This document shows, piece by piece, positions 1 through 9,355 of a stretch of 64,000 bases of DNA (position 1 is the first letter of the stretch; each line of letters starts with the position of its first letter). The DNA comes from Nostoc sp. FACHB-152 (GTDB lineage: Bacteria; Cyanobacteriota; Cyanobacteriia; Cyanobacteriales; Nostocaceae), in contig NZ_JACJRV010000009.1 of assembly GCF_014697475.1 (NCBI RefSeq), positions 120,730 through 184,729 on the forward strand. Direction: 5' to 3'. The notes under the pieces were generated by a model. The model did not search any database. It was not told where the DNA came from and saw only the letters and a list, made by a program, of their open reading frames with translations. Both the position numbers and the translations under genes were made by a program.

Positions 1-161
1 AGAACTAATCCTTGACAATTTCTAACTTGAATATCGGCAGTTATATCAGAAATTTGTGCAGCTACAGCTTGAATATTACCATCAGCAATCAGGACATCTG
101 CTATTTGGTCAGTTCCAGAAACTGCATCAATTATCCGTACTTGTTGTAAAAGTTCAGTCAT
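1..161 (-). CDS. pyrC: Dihydroorotase, N-terminal fragment (cut by window edge)
   Basis: This is the first ~54 codons of a minus-strand gene that continues beyond base 1. The translation begins MTELLQQVRIIDAVSG and runs into a beta-rich stretch (QIADVLIADGNIQAV), typical of the N-terminal strand domain of cyclic amidohydrolases of the dihydroorotase/allantoinase family. Dihydroorotase closes carbamoyl-aspartate to dihydroorotate in pyrimidine synthesis in the cytoplasm. The metal-binding HxH motif would lie beyond the edge, so the exact family member is inferred. An in-frame ATG nine bases upstream (170) is an alternative start, and neither start has a strong ribosome-binding site. Confidence 0.6.
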   Translation of the reverse strand, partial: MTELLQQVRIIDAVSGTDQIADVLIADGNIQAVAAQISDITADIQVRNCQGLV

Positions 162-167
162 AAAAAT

Positions 168-262
168 CATGAGTTAGGAGTGATGAGTTAGGAGTTAAGA
201 GTTATGAGCTATTTAGGCTTTAATATTTACGCCTGGCTTAGTTCCTCATTTCTTCCTCTTCA
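168..262. repeat. Degenerate GAGTTAGGAGT-type spacer repeats
   Basis: The spacer between pyrC and the histidine phosphatase carries several near-copies of an 11-base unit (gagttaggagt, gagttaagagt) followed by a pyrimidine-rich stretch with cctc/ctcc words on the opposite sense. Such low-complexity repeats are common in spacers of filamentous cyanobacteria. No function is assigned. Confidence 0.5.
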
Positions 263-274
263 CTCCTTACTGTT

Positions 275-1624
275 TTATAATGCTCCAGCTGCTGTTTTAT
301 CTAACACACCACCACCCAAATGAGCCGTAATGTTCATTGCTTCTAACACAGGGAAACCCTCAAGTCCATTAGGGTAGTCAATTACACTAACTGCCCCATT
401 ACCTTGACGGAAATTCCAGAAGTTATCTGCTGGTAAACCCAGAATATGACAAAGCAAGGTTTTATTAGTAGCGTCGTGAGCGACTACTAATCCAGTTTTG
501 AGTTGATTATCTAATGCTGTTTGCACAATCGATTGCCAAGCCGCAACACTACGTTCCCAAACTTGTTGTAAATTTTCCCCTTCTGGCATTTGAATTTCAG
601 CCGGGGTTGTCCGCCAACGGTGCAATTCGCCAGGAAATTCTTGCTCAATTTCTGATTCTAATTTGCCTTCCCAAAGACCATGACTAATTTCTCTTAAACC
701 ATCTTGCAGGTCTAATTTAATGTCTGGATGTTGACGCAATATAATCTCGGCGGTTTCTTTGGGACGTTGCATTGAACTACTTACAGCAAAGTCAATGGCT
801 ATATCTTTGAGAAATTCACCTGCTTTTTGGGCTTGATTTCTGCCATTGTCATTCAAAGGAACGTCAATTTGCCCTTGAAATCTGGTTTGGCGGTTCCATT
901 CTGTTTCGCCGTGACGCACCAACAACAACCGCACTCCACGATGACTGGGACGCAAGGAGGGCAACGCTTCGCCCATGTGTTGCGTTTGATTCATCGATTC
1001 TAGTTGAACTGGTTCGCCTAAGGAGCCAGCAAAATTCAATACAGTGACACCACAGTTAGATTGCTGAATAGAATGGTAACGGCTGGGAGGAATGCCTAAT
1101 GCTGTGCTAATTAAGGCGCGATTAATCCCGTTATGCCCCACGATGAGAATAGTTTCACCTTGATGTTGGGGCAGAGTTTCTTGCCAAAATTGCTGCGCTT
1201 GTTTGTACAAAGCCAGGACAGGAAAATGTTCTCTGGTTCCCTCGCTATCTTTGACTAGCATCGCTAATTCGTGAGGACGTTCGTGCCAAATGCGGTAATC
1301 TTCAGCAAACTTTTCCTCGACTTCAGCAGTGAGCATTGTCTCCCACAAAGGTAGATCAATTTCCAATAACTTATCGGAAGTTTGAACAACCGCAGACTCT
1401 TGAGAATTAGCCAATTCACTTTGAATAATCTCGGCTGTGAGTTTGGCTCGTTGCAGAGGGCTGCAATAAATCGCCTGAAATAAAATATTACTGAGGGCTT
1501 TGCCTACTTTGCTGGCATCATTACGACCTTTTTCTGTTAATCTTGACGCATCAGTGCGTCCTTGAATCCGCCTTTCGGCGTTGTAGCTACTTTGACCGTG
1601 ACGCACAATGATGACACGAGTCAT
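275..1624 (-). CDS. Two-domain histidine phosphatase (phosphoglycerate mutase-like)
   Basis: The 449-residue protein has two histidine-phosphatase domains in tandem. Domain 1 (about 1-200) carries RHGQ at residues 8-11, with H9 as the expected phospho-acceptor, and a second histidine in GHNGINR near 163. Domain 2 (about 230-430) carries RHGETEWN near 238 and AHDATN near 385. Both domains therefore keep the two histidines and arginine of the catalytic pocket. The family includes cofactor-dependent phosphoglycerate mutases and many small-molecule phosphatases, so the substrate cannot be read from sequence. Single-domain members are about 200-230 residues, which makes this a fusion or duplication. 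The gene follows pyrC on the same strand. Confidence 0.85.
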   Translation of the reverse strand: MTRVIIVRHGQSSYNAERRIQGRTDASRLTEKGRNDASKVGKALSNILFQAIYCSPLQRAKLTAEIIQSELANSQESAVVQTSDKLLEIDLPLWETMLTAEVEEKFAEDYRIWHERPHELAMLVKDSEGTREHFPVLALYKQAQQFWQETLPQHQGETILIVGHNGINRALISTALGIPPSRYHSIQQSNCGVTVLNFAGSLGEPVQLESMNQTQHMGEALPSLRPSHRGVRLLLVRHGETEWNRQTRFQGQIDVPLNDNGRNQAQKAGEFLKDIAIDFAVSSSMQRPKETAEIILRQHPDIKLDLQDGLREISHGLWEGKLESEIEQEFPGELHRWRTTPAEIQMPEGENLQQVWERSVAAWQSIVQTALDNQLKTGLVVAHDATNKTLLCHILGLPADNFWNFRQGNGAVSVIDYPNGLEGFPVLEAMNITAHLGGGVLDKTAAGAL

Positions 1625-1749
1625 CGGCTTTGCCCTCCTCTATCTAAAGGATTAATTTTACTCTAAAGTGTTTGCCGAATAATCTTTTTAAATAGATTGG
1701 GTACTTATGTCAAGTAGTAAGAAAATTTTCATTGCCAATCCAAAAAACT

Positions 1750-4700
1750 TCACCATTGAGGATTAGCCATAATTAATGCTGCCGCAGCTGAACTATCCAA
1801 TGGTTTTGAGAAAAAATATCCTTGACCATATTCACAATTCAACCTTGTTAAAAGCTCTAGTTGCTCTTGTGTCTCTACTCCTTCAGCATTCACATACATA
1901 CCTAGTTTGTGAGCTAGGGTGATGATAATTTCAATAATGTCTAAATTTCTTTTATCAGTGTTCATCGGTTTGACAAAGGATTGGTCAATCTTCAATACAC
2001 TAATTGGCAAGGTATAAAGACGACCTAGGGAAGAGTAGCCTGTACCGAAGTCATCGATCGCTAATTCAATGCCTAAATCTCGAAGCTTTGTGAGTGTAGA
2101 AGTTGCATCATCACTGTTTTCGATAATTGCACTTTCGGTAATCTCTAATACTAATCTGCTGGATTCAAGACCAGTAGAATCCAAAATCTGTCCTATCCGC
2201 TCAGTCAAATCTGGGAGAGAAAATTGCTTCACAGAAAGATTGACACTAATTTTTTCTAGAGAATTGCTGCAATCGCTCCTACGCCAAGTTTGCATTTGTC
2301 TACAAGCTTCATTTAATACCCAGTAGCCAATCTCGACAATTAGCCCAGTCTCTTCCGCCAAAGGAATAAATTTTGTAGGACTAATCAAACCGCGTTCTGG
2401 ATGTTGCCAACGCACCAGAGCCTCAAAACCTACAATCAAGCCGCTAGTCAGCGAAACAACTGGTTGATAATAAACTCGAAATTCTTGACGTTCAATGGCA
2501 CGACGCAAATCACTTTCTAACTGCAATCTGGCTAAAGCCGATGCATACATATCTGAATTAAATAGCTCATAGCGCGCTTTCCCTAGAGACTTGGCTTGGT
2601 ACATTGCCGTGTCAGCATCTCTCAGTAGGTCTTCTGGTTGGTCATAGGCTACTGTTGAACTTAAGGCAATACCGATGCTTGCTGTCGTAAACACTTCTTG
2701 CCCGTTAAGCTCAATAGGTAATACTAATTCCTGTTGAATGCGTTGAGCTACTTTAATAGCGTCTGAAACATCTTGAATTGGATCAAGTAAAATCGTAAAT
2801 TCATCACCACCAAATCGTGCAGATGTATCTGTAGGGCGTATACAGACTTCTAACCTACTAGCAATAGTCAGCAGAAATTGGTCTCCGATGACGTGTCCTA
2901 GACTGTCATTAATTACCTTAAACCGATCCAAATCAATAAATAGCACAGCAAATAGATAGTTTTCCTGCCGTTTAGCTTGCTGGAGTGCATATTTTAGGCG
3001 CTCGATAAATAAAGCTCGATTTGGTAAACCTGTTAATGCATCGTGATATGCGTTATGCACTAATTGTTCTTCTACCCGTTTGCGATCGGTAATATCATAA
3101 GTGTGACCAAGAATCTCATAAATTTCCCCAGATTCATTCAACTGCGGAACGTAAGTCACAATTATTGTGAAGGGGCCACCGGGCAAGTTAATCTGGCACT
3201 CTCCAGTTTGGATGGTACGTGTCTCTACAGTTTTTTGCAGCAGTGGTAAATAAGTATTTGTAACTTCCGAGGGAAAGAGTTCTTCGTCTGTATGACCAAT
3301 CAGGGCTTCTTCAGAATAACCACTGCGGTTAACACCAAAAGTATTAATAAACTGTAACCGCCGCTCGGCATCATAAATTATAAATGGATGGGGAATATTA
3401 TCAATTGCTAATCGAAATCGCTGTTCACTCAGCCGCAAAGCTACTTCTACTTGTTGACGCTCGGCAATTTCAGCTTTTAATTGTTGGTTAGTTTTTAATA
3501 GTTCAGCAAATGACTCTTGTAATTGAGTAGCCATTTGGTTATGAGCCTCAGCCAAAACTCTTAGTTCTTCAATGCCCTCTACTATTACAGTTTGATCTAA
3601 TCTGCCATTAGCAATTTCTCTGGAGGCTGTACTTAAGCGACTAATGGGTTGGCTAATCCAATGAGAAGTAATAATTCCTGTAACTGTAGTCAGTATCAAT
3701 GTTGCTATACATAACACAATGGTAGTTCGGGTGTTGGCTTCGATATGTTCCATAAAGTCGGCTTCTGGAACTACCAAGACAATTATCCAATCTAGGCCAT
3801 TGCCATCTGTGAATGGTAATAGTTGGATGAATTGCCGCTTACCGTCAATTTGAAAGTCCAGGTGTTGACTAGAATCAATGTTCTGAAAGTTACCAAAGTT
3901 TTTGTTTAAATATTGTGCTGTCAAACGAGTTGTGCGATCGCTGCTTGCTAGTGCTGACAGCCGTCGGTGCTTTCCCTGTGCTTTTGGATTATTAAGTATA
4001 AAAAGTTTTTCATTTGTCGAACTTGCTACTAAGTTACCAGATCGCTCAATAATGAATGTCTTGCCTGAACGGCCAATTTTTAGACCATGCAGAAACTTAC
4101 TTAATTGAGAAAGAGATAAAGTTGCATTAGTTACACCTAACAAATTACCATTCTGCCCATAAATAGGTTGGGTAGAGCTAATTGCCAAACCTAATGAAGA
4201 AAAATAGGGATAAATTTCAGTCCAAGTGATTTTGCTGGCTTTCACAGCCTTTGTGTACCAGGGGCGAGTCCGGGGATCAAAAGCGGTGCTAACTTGAATT
4301 AATTTAGTGCGATTACCTTGGCTATCAGTAGTGTAAGTATGGTATTTACCGGCCGTTAATTGGTTCTTAGTTCGGATGACTAATGAACCATCACGTAAGC
4401 GATCTACCGCATAAATTTCCCCTTGCTCACTTCCAAAAGCGATCGGGCTGAGATAGGGAAATAATTGCATTTGTTGCCAAAAATGGCGTTCTAGACTTTT
4501 GGGATCTTTCAAATTCAACTCACCACTATGAATTGAATTAGCGTTAATTTGTGTGACGAGTTGGGGTTCCTCCATGTAATCGGTGATGTATTCATGAATC
4601 CGATTTGTTAGTTCATTTCTTAAATGCAGAGCCACCTCATCAACAGCTTTCTGCCCATTTTTTAAGGAAAAGAATGCCGTTAGCCCTACAGATACAAAAA

Positions 4701-4791
4701 TTTGCAATACAAAAGGAACTACCAACACTACACGGAGCGGCATTCTCATTAAGCCAATAAAACTTGGCTGCCGTAAAATCCGCCGCTTCAT
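1750..4791 (-). CDS. Membrane c-di-GMP enzyme: Cache-HAMP-PAS-GGDEF-EAL
   Basis: This 1013-residue protein has a transmembrane helix near 20-40, a long extracytoplasmic Cache-like sensor (about 45-345), a second helix (about 352-372), HAMP, a coiled linker, a PAS domain (about 455-570), GGDEF (about 580-740) and EAL (about 755-1000). The cyclase site is an intact GGDEF (ARFGGDEFTI). An RPTD sits exactly five residues upstream, matching the product-inhibition I-site RxxD. The phosphodiesterase half keeps EALVRW and DDFGTGYSS. Both halves look catalytically competent, so the protein may make or degrade cyclic di-GMP in response to an external ligand. Which activity dominates cannot be told. The gene stands alone with about 125-370 bases on either side. 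Confidence 0.92.
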   Translation of the reverse strand: MKRRILRQPSFIGLMRMPLRVVLVVPFVLQIFVSVGLTAFFSLKNGQKAVDEVALHLRNELTNRIHEYITDYMEEPQLVTQINANSIHSGELNLKDPKSLERHFWQQMQLFPYLSPIAFGSEQGEIYAVDRLRDGSLVIRTKNQLTAGKYHTYTTDSQGNRTKLIQVSTAFDPRTRPWYTKAVKASKITWTEIYPYFSSLGLAISSTQPIYGQNGNLLGVTNATLSLSQLSKFLHGLKIGRSGKTFIIERSGNLVASSTNEKLFILNNPKAQGKHRRLSALASSDRTTRLTAQYLNKNFGNFQNIDSSQHLDFQIDGKRQFIQLLPFTDGNGLDWIIVLVVPEADFMEHIEANTRTTIVLCIATLILTTVTGIITSHWISQPISRLSTASREIANGRLDQTVIVEGIEELRVLAEAHNQMATQLQESFAELLKTNQQLKAEIAERQQVEVALRLSEQRFRLAIDNIPHPFIIYDAERRLQFINTFGVNRSGYSEEALIGHTDEELFPSEVTNTYLPLLQKTVETRTIQTGECQINLPGGPFTIIVTYVPQLNESGEIYEILGHTYDITDRKRVEEQLVHNAYHDALTGLPNRALFIERLKYALQQAKRQENYLFAVLFIDLDRFKVINDSLGHVIGDQFLLTIASRLEVCIRPTDTSARFGGDEFTILLDPIQDVSDAIKVAQRIQQELVLPIELNGQEVFTTASIGIALSSTVAYDQPEDLLRDADTAMYQAKSLGKARYELFNSDMYASALARLQLESDLRRAIERQEFRVYYQPVVSLTSGLIVGFEALVRWQHPERGLISPTKFIPLAEETGLIVEIGYWVLNEACRQMQTWRRSDCSNSLEKISVNLSVKQFSLPDLTERIGQILDSTGLESSRLVLEITESAIIENSDDATSTLTKLRDLGIELAIDDFGTGYSSLGRLYTLPISVLKIDQSFVKPMNTDKRNLDIIEIIITLAHKLGMYVNAEGVETQEQLELLTRLNCEYGQGYFFSKPLDSSAAAALIMANPQW

Positions 4792-4796
4792 GGACT

Positions 4797-5165
4797 AAAA
4801 AATCCAAAAATTATTTTAGTACTGGATATTTGAGCAAGTATGCTATTTGACATAGCCATATCTCCGCTTTATTCAAGTTTATTTGCATAAGCGTCGGTTG
4901 AGATACCATGCCAGAGTAATTTCTATGCAATCCCCTATGGTTATAGGTTAAAACTAATACGGAGAGTTGACGGAAGATAAATATTTTTTGTCATACCTTC
5001 AGCAATAACCAGCAATTTTTGAAACAAGTATTATAACTATTAAAAACTCAAATTCTGGCATTGCTATTTGAAAGTATAAATTAGCTTTACGCATTTGTTT
5101 CTGCAAAGTAGGGCCAATGACGTAAAGCATAGTTATTTAGTTATGTGAAAAAATGTAATTAAATA
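4797..5165. other. Intergenic region, nothing recognised
   Basis: These 370 AT-rich bases lie between the 5' end of the GGDEF-EAL gene and the 3' end of the pentapeptide-repeat gene. I see no credible open reading frame, no RNA fold with compensating stems and no repeat. It should contain the promoter of the GGDEF-EAL gene. Confidence 0.5.
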
Positions 5166-5966
5166 TTAATTAAACACTTCAGGTAAAATTGCATTCTCAA
5201 GATTTGCACCGCTAAGGTTAGCTCCCCGCAGTTTAGCACCAGCGAGGTTTGCACCTGCCAAGTTCGCACCTGCTAAGTTTGCTCCTTGGAGGTGAGCATA
5301 ACTCAAGTTAGCACCTGTCAAGTCCGCTTCACTGAGATTCGCTTGTAACAGGTAGGCACTACTGAGGTGAGCATGGCTAAGATTTGCATTGCACAAGTCT
5401 GTTTTGTACAGGTAAGCTCCTATCAAGGTCGCTTCGTAGAGGTTAGCTTTACTGAGATCGGCTGTAATTAAGTTAGCTTCAACTAGGTTTGCGTAGGCGA
5501 GGTTAGCGCGGATGAGTTTGGCTGCACCTAAATCAGCACCTCTGAGGTTAGCATCTCTAAGATCAGTGCCTATGAGAATAGCATGGGCGATCGCAGCTTC
5601 TTTCAAATTTGCTTCACTCAAGTCAGCACCGATAAAATTGGCATGATTTAAATCTGCCTGTGTCAGAGTTGCACCCCTCAAATTAGCTACACTAAAATTC
5701 GCCGCACTCAAGTTGGCTTCAATGAGCTTTGCTTGATAAAGGTTTGCACCGCTAAAGTCTGCACCGTTGAGGTTGGCGCGCACGAGTAAAGCATGACTCA
5801 ATTCTGCTTTGGCCAAGTTGACTTTCTGGAGATTCGCGCCTCTAAGGTTATCTCCTTGCAAGTTTGCAGCACTGAGGTCTGGTTGAATTTGCGGATTTTT
5901 CTGTCTCCATTCACTCCAGGTAACTGCACCTGCTCTCAGTAAAACCAGATGCTCTTGATTTGCCAT
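5166..5966 (-). CDS. Pentapeptide-repeat protein
   Basis: The 266-residue protein consists almost entirely of tandem A(D/N)LxX pentapeptides from about residue 30 to the end (ADLSGANLYQA-type units, roughly 45 copies). Such repeats fold into a right-handed quadrilateral beta-helix. A short N-terminal segment (MANQEHLVLLRAG) precedes the helix. There is no signal peptide or transmembrane segment, so it is probably cytoplasmic. The ATG is preceded by a good Shine-Dalgarno (AAAGGAG). Members of this family are very numerous in cyanobacteria and mostly of unknown role. The gene ends a minus-strand pair with ccmP 76 bases upstream, but I know of no functional link. Confidence 0.9.
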   Translation of the reverse strand: MANQEHLVLLRAGAVTWSEWRQKNPQIQPDLSAANLQGDNLRGANLQKVNLAKAELSHALLVRANLNGADFSGANLYQAKLIEANLSAANFSVANLRGATLTQADLNHANFIGADLSEANLKEAAIAHAILIGTDLRDANLRGADLGAAKLIRANLAYANLVEANLITADLSKANLYEATLIGAYLYKTDLCNANLSHAHLSSAYLLQANLSEADLTGANLSYAHLQGANLAGANLAGANLAGAKLRGANLSGANLENAILPEVFN

Positions 5967-6042
5967 TTTCGCTCCTTTATATCTCCTCTGCTCCCCCGCT
6001 CCCCTGCGGTTTTAATGATAAGTCTTTCAGCAGACATGATGA

Positions 6043-6684
6043 TTACTCCTGGCGGCCACCATGAGGATTTGTCCGACCAGCTACACTTTCAATCGCCGCT
6101 AACGCTCCCCTTGCACCTGCTAGAATATCTTGTTCTTGTCCACCTAAATACAATCTGCCAAAGCTACCAACAGCCTGCACTTCCAGGATATTAATCGCAG
6201 CTGCTTTCTCGGCTTCGTTGGCTGCGAGTGCAGCGTAAGCAGCAGGTTCAACTTCTAATACATACAATGTTTGCCCGGCTAGTAGTAGCTGTCCTCGCCG
6301 GGTGCGGTTAATTAGTTGAGTTTGGTAAGCATCAATGTTGCGGATAATTTGGCTAGATATTACACGTGGTTTGAGACATTCTTCGCGTCTCACTCCGAGA
6401 GTATCTAGAATAGCTTGGCCAGCAGTGCGCGTTTCGCCTTGGGAGCCGGAATGAACTTCTAATAAACCATATAGCCGCTCAACGACTTGGACTCCTGGAC
6501 GAACAGACGCAGCTTTGAGTGCGACATCGGTAATTTTATTGATTTCAATACCCGGAGAAATTTCAATCCATAATGATGTATCTCCTGGTAAGGGCAGAAA
6601 ACCTTGAGCTACTGTTCCCATGTAGGCTGCGTGTTGCGGTTGCAAGCTGTCAAGAAATACGAAACTGCGTAGTTCTATACCCAA
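6043..6684 (-). CDS. ccmP: Carboxysome shell protein CcmP (tandem BMC domain)
   Basis: The 213-residue protein matches the beta-carboxysome tandem bacterial-microcompartment protein CcmP, with opening [46 protein letters not shown], and [22 protein letters not shown] with AGARGAL near the end. Two BMC domains span about 1-105 and 106-213. Known CcmP forms stacked pseudohexamers with a gated large pore, thought to pass metabolites such as 3-phosphoglycerate. The start is a TTG with GGAG about ten bases upstream. It agrees with the family N terminus and no better ATG exists. The gene is separated from any ccmKLMNO cluster in this window, which is usual for ccmP. Confidence 0.92.
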   Translation of the reverse strand: MGIELRSFVFLDSLQPQHAAYMGTVAQGFLPLPGDTSLWIEISPGIEINKITDVALKAASVRPGVQVVERLYGLLEVHSGSQGETRTAGQAILDTLGVRREECLKPRVISSQIIRNIDAYQTQLINRTRRGQLLLAGQTLYVLEVEPAAYAALAANEAEKAAAINILEVQAVGSFGRLYLGGQEQDILAGARGALAAIESVAGRTNPHGGRQE

Positions 6685-6820
6685 GGTTTTGCTCTCCAGT
6701 CAGGCGGTAAAGTTTACATATTGCAATATAAAACTACCATAAGCTACGGTAGATACCCCAGAATTGCTGAGATAATCAGGCGATCGCACTTCTCCATCTT
6801 GGATGAACAGGCTCAAAAAT

Positions 6821-6860
6821 AGGGAACAAGTGACAGCCATCACGCTGTTCCTTGTTCCCT
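6821..6860. repeat. Inverted repeat AGGGAACAAG ... CTTGTTCCCT
   Basis: Ten-base perfect arms (6821-6830 and 6851-6860) enclose a 20-base loop between ccmP and the secreted-protein gene upstream. A related unpaired word, cagggaacaggtgaca, appears near 35454-35470, so this is one of the dispersed spacer repeats. It could weaken read-through from the upstream gene into ccmP, but there is no T-tract. Confidence 0.6.
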
Positions 6861-6933
6861 GGTTGCTGTATTCATAAGTAAATTCCTAAATCAAATAGGG
6901 TTGCTATGTTGATTTACGATGCTTTTGTCTGAC

Positions 6934-7287
6934 TTAACTCCCCAAATCTAACTGCACCTGTACTCCATCGTTGCTATCTGTAGACTGAGCCGGCTGTAAT
7001 AAAATGGGAGTGCTAGGCAATGATAAGGATTGGTTTAAGCGCAATCCATTTGAGGGTAATTGATTTCTTTGATTATTGTTAGAGATATTGGTTGATTTTC
7101 CACCCTCAAAGAACTTGTTGAAGTCCTCTTGGGCTGTTCTGTCACCAATTCCTTCTAGAGAATCACTAGTAACTTTATAGTTTTGTCTATTAACGCTAGG
7201 AGCGTTTGTTGACTGAGCTAAAACTGGGTTTTCTAAGCTGACAACAGCTGCCACAATTGCCAAAGCAGCAGTAATTTTAGCTTTCAT
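6934..7287 (-). CDS. Small secreted protein of unknown function
   Basis: I do not recognise this 117-residue protein. It opens with a clear Sec signal peptide (MKAKITAALAIVAAVVSLE, cleavage expected after VLAQ near residue 25). The mature part is short, polar and Asn/Ser/Gln-rich with no cysteine, which suggests a disordered periplasmic or outer-membrane-associated protein. It is followed 249 bases later by ccmP on the same strand and has a long empty region upstream. Its composition is ordinary for the genome. Confidence 0.6.
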   Translation of the reverse strand: MKAKITAALAIVAAVVSLENPVLAQSTNAPSVNRQNYKVTSDSLEGIGDRTAQEDFNKFFEGGKSTNISNNNQRNQLPSNGLRLNQSLSLPSTPILLQPAQSTDSNDGVQVQLDLGS

Positions 7288-7959
7288 GAGTTTTATCCTA
7301 ATTCTTATGTGTTGCTGATTTTTATTCTCTCAACCAAGAATTATGCAGCTTTTGCTATTAGCTATAATCCACATCCATTTGTATTTTATTTAACCTCTAA
7401 ATTGACTGTCAATGGTTTCTATAGCTTTGTTAGAAATTGCAAACAAATTGAATGCTATTTATGCTAACTAGTACAGAATTAGATTCTGAACATTAATTTA
7501 AATAAACTTATATCTTAAAAACATTAATATATATTTAACTTTAGAAAAGTTTATAATACTCATAAGGTTTGCTAGTGTTTGACGATGAGCAGTCAACAGC
7601 CAATTAAAAAAATATGTAATTTTATTTTGCAAATCAATTTTTTATTTGGTGATTTTGCTCATAAATTTTAAAGCGTAACGAGACATAAAAATGAAGTTGG
7701 GAATCTGGCCAGTCGCACTCAGTAACATTAATTTGATTAAATAATAAACACAACTCAATAATCTGGCAGATTGCAGTCTTAAAACTAGTCTTCAGAAACT
7801 CTACGGAAGTATTATTTCAGGTTTAAACCTATTTCCGTAAATTTATCGTGGCAACTATGAGATTTACGCCATAAAATCACCTTTGAATAATCACGATGTT
7901 GCTGAGTTGATTTACTGATTATTTATAGCAAAGCAACTATTGTTAAAATCATCAAAAAA
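7288..7959. other. Long AT-rich intergenic region
   Basis: About 670 bases lie between a minus-strand gene and the next possible plus-strand gene, so promoters in both directions are expected. The base composition is strongly AT-rich (for example the tract around 7490-7560). I see no HIP1 site, no long palindrome and no convincing small gene. Confidence 0.5.
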
Positions 7960-7962
7960 TTG

Positions 7963-8151
7963 ATGCAGATTTTGAATAGTCCAAAATTTCAATTTAATCG
8001 GCTACGCCTATTACCTTATATTGCCCTTGGCGGCTTGATATTTTATTTTAATTCCCAGTTAGAATTTAACTATTTGATTAAGGGCTATCTCACATTAATG
8101 GAATGCCAATTATGTACACTTTTGATTTATTTAATGAATAAAAAAACATAA
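7963..8151 (+). CDS. Possible small membrane protein, unrecognised
   Basis: This 62-codon open frame begins at an ATG (7963) and encodes a hydrophobic peptide with one or two possible membrane segments (LLPYIALGGLIFYF and LMECQLCTLLIYLM). There is no clear ribosome-binding site. It precedes the TM2-domain gene by 49 bases on the same strand, which is its main support. It may be non-coding. Confidence 0.25.
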   Translation: MQILNSPKFQFNRLRLLPYIALGGLIFYFNSQLEFNYLIKGYLTLMECQLCTLLIYLMNKKT

Positions 8152-8200
8152 TTGTTGCCTTCAAAATGAAGAGTTGTAAATAAAAATGTAAGGAGAATTA

Positions 8201-8536
8201 ATGAAAACGAAAACTACAGCAATCTTACTTTGTTTTTTTGGTGGTGGAATAGGCATCCATAAATTTTATTTAGGGCAAAATGTAGCAGGCATACTATATT
8301 TATTGTTTTGCTGGACTTTGATTCCAGCAATAATTGCTTTTGTCGAGTTATTCATACTCATTTGCATGAAAGATGAAGATTTTGATACTAAGTTTAACCA
8401 AGGTAGGTCAAGTACAGGAGGCTCCGTAAAGGATACAACTAGTGCCTTAGCTGATTTAAAAAATCTGTATGATTCTGGTGTAATTACCGCCGAAGAATAT
8501 GAAGAAAAGCGGCAAAAACTTTTGAAAAATATATAG
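8201..8536 (+). CDS. TM2-domain membrane protein with C-terminal SHOCT motif
   Basis: The 111-residue protein opens with a TM2 domain: GGGIGIHKFYLGQ followed by two closely spaced membrane helices (about 8-25 and 30-52). After a polar linker it ends in a SHOCT-type short helix (LADLKNLYDSGVITAEEYEEKRQKLL). TM2 proteins are small membrane proteins of unsettled function, and SHOCT is a short C-terminal oligomerisation motif. The ATG has an excellent Shine-Dalgarno (AAGGAGAATTA). The next gene starts 27 bases later, so the two are probably co-transcribed up to the terminator near 9316. Confidence 0.85.
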   Translation: MKTKTTAILLCFFGGGIGIHKFYLGQNVAGILYLLFCWTLIPAIIAFVELFILICMKDEDFDTKFNQGRSSTGGSVKDTTSALADLKNLYDSGVITAEEYEEKRQKLLKNI

Positions 8537-8563
8537 GAAAAATTATAAACTTCATTTATCGCA

Positions 8564-9268
8564 GTGTCACAAGCTAATTCTTGGTTTAAACAAACTCCTG
8601 CTTGGGTATGGTTTTCAGTTATCCCCATATTTGGGGGATTATCTATTGCTTATGCAGGTTACAAATCTAGAACTAAGATTTGGATTATGCTAGGTCTTGG
8701 TCTAACTGGAATAGCTTTTTTTCTCTCTAGCAATGATTCTGTATTGACTGTAATCTGGTTATCTCAAATTGCTAGTGCTGTTTACCTTAAAAAAAGTTTT
8801 TTAATCAAAACTTATCCCAAAAATTTGATGCTGCCAGAAGATAATAAACTAGCCAATTTAATTGCTGTTAATAGAGAAAAGTTAGATATTAACAATTGCT
8901 CTAAACATGAACTGGTAAATTGTTTGGGACTACCTATAGTTTATGCGAATAATATTGAATCACTGCTGAATGAGGGATATATCTTTACGCACGAAGAAGA
9001 GTTAATAGAAATTGCCGGGATACCAGAAAAACACATACAGCGTATTTCCTTACTTATTACGTTCAGTTACAACTACAAAAAAGAAGCTGATTTTTCTTGG
9101 AGACGGTTAAATACATACTCAACCTCAGAATTAATTGCGTTTGGATTAGATGCAGCGATCGCCCAAAAAATTGTAGCCGAAAGAGAACTCCGAGGCGAGT
9201 ACAAATCAATGATTGAAGTTAAGCAAAGGACTGGCTTACCGTTTAGTAGTTACCGCCATCTTGCTTAA
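8564..9268 (+). CDS. Membrane protein with ComEA-like helix-hairpin-helix domain
   Basis: This 234-residue protein starts at GTG. Residues about 10-75 contain two or three membrane segments (VWFSVIPIFGGLSIAYAG, ILGLGLTGIAFFLS-like). The remainder has two helix-hairpin-helix-like units: LDINNCSKHELVNCLGLP with EEELIEIAGIPEKHIQRI (about 105-165), and a second copy (TYSTSELIAFGLDAAIAQKIVAERE, about 180-225). The pattern is that of the ComEA/competence HhH repeat, which in known proteins binds DNA or mediates protein contacts. Here the HhH part is tethered to a membrane. It follows the TM2 gene in a likely operon. Confidence 0.7.
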   Translation: MSQANSWFKQTPAWVWFSVIPIFGGLSIAYAGYKSRTKIWIMLGLGLTGIAFFLSSNDSVLTVIWLSQIASAVYLKKSFLIKTYPKNLMLPEDNKLANLIAVNREKLDINNCSKHELVNCLGLPIVYANNIESLLNEGYIFTHEEELIEIAGIPEKHIQRISLLITFSYNYKKEADFSWRRLNTYSTSELIAFGLDAAIAQKIVAERELRGEYKSMIEVKQRTGLPFSSYRHLA

Positions 9269-9315
9269 ATTTGACAAGTTAAGTTTCTTTCCGTGATCTT
9301 CATGCAAATTGCTTT

Positions 9316-9350
9316 ACGCCAAGTTTCTGATTGATTCTTGGCGTTTTTTG
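9316..9350 (+). terminator. Rho-independent terminator
   Basis: ACGCCAAG and CTTGGCGT form an eight-base stem with a 13-base loop, followed immediately by TTTTTTG. It sits 48 bases after the HhH gene and separates it from the convergent P450 gene. Confidence 0.8.
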
Positions 9351-9355
9351 TCTGT

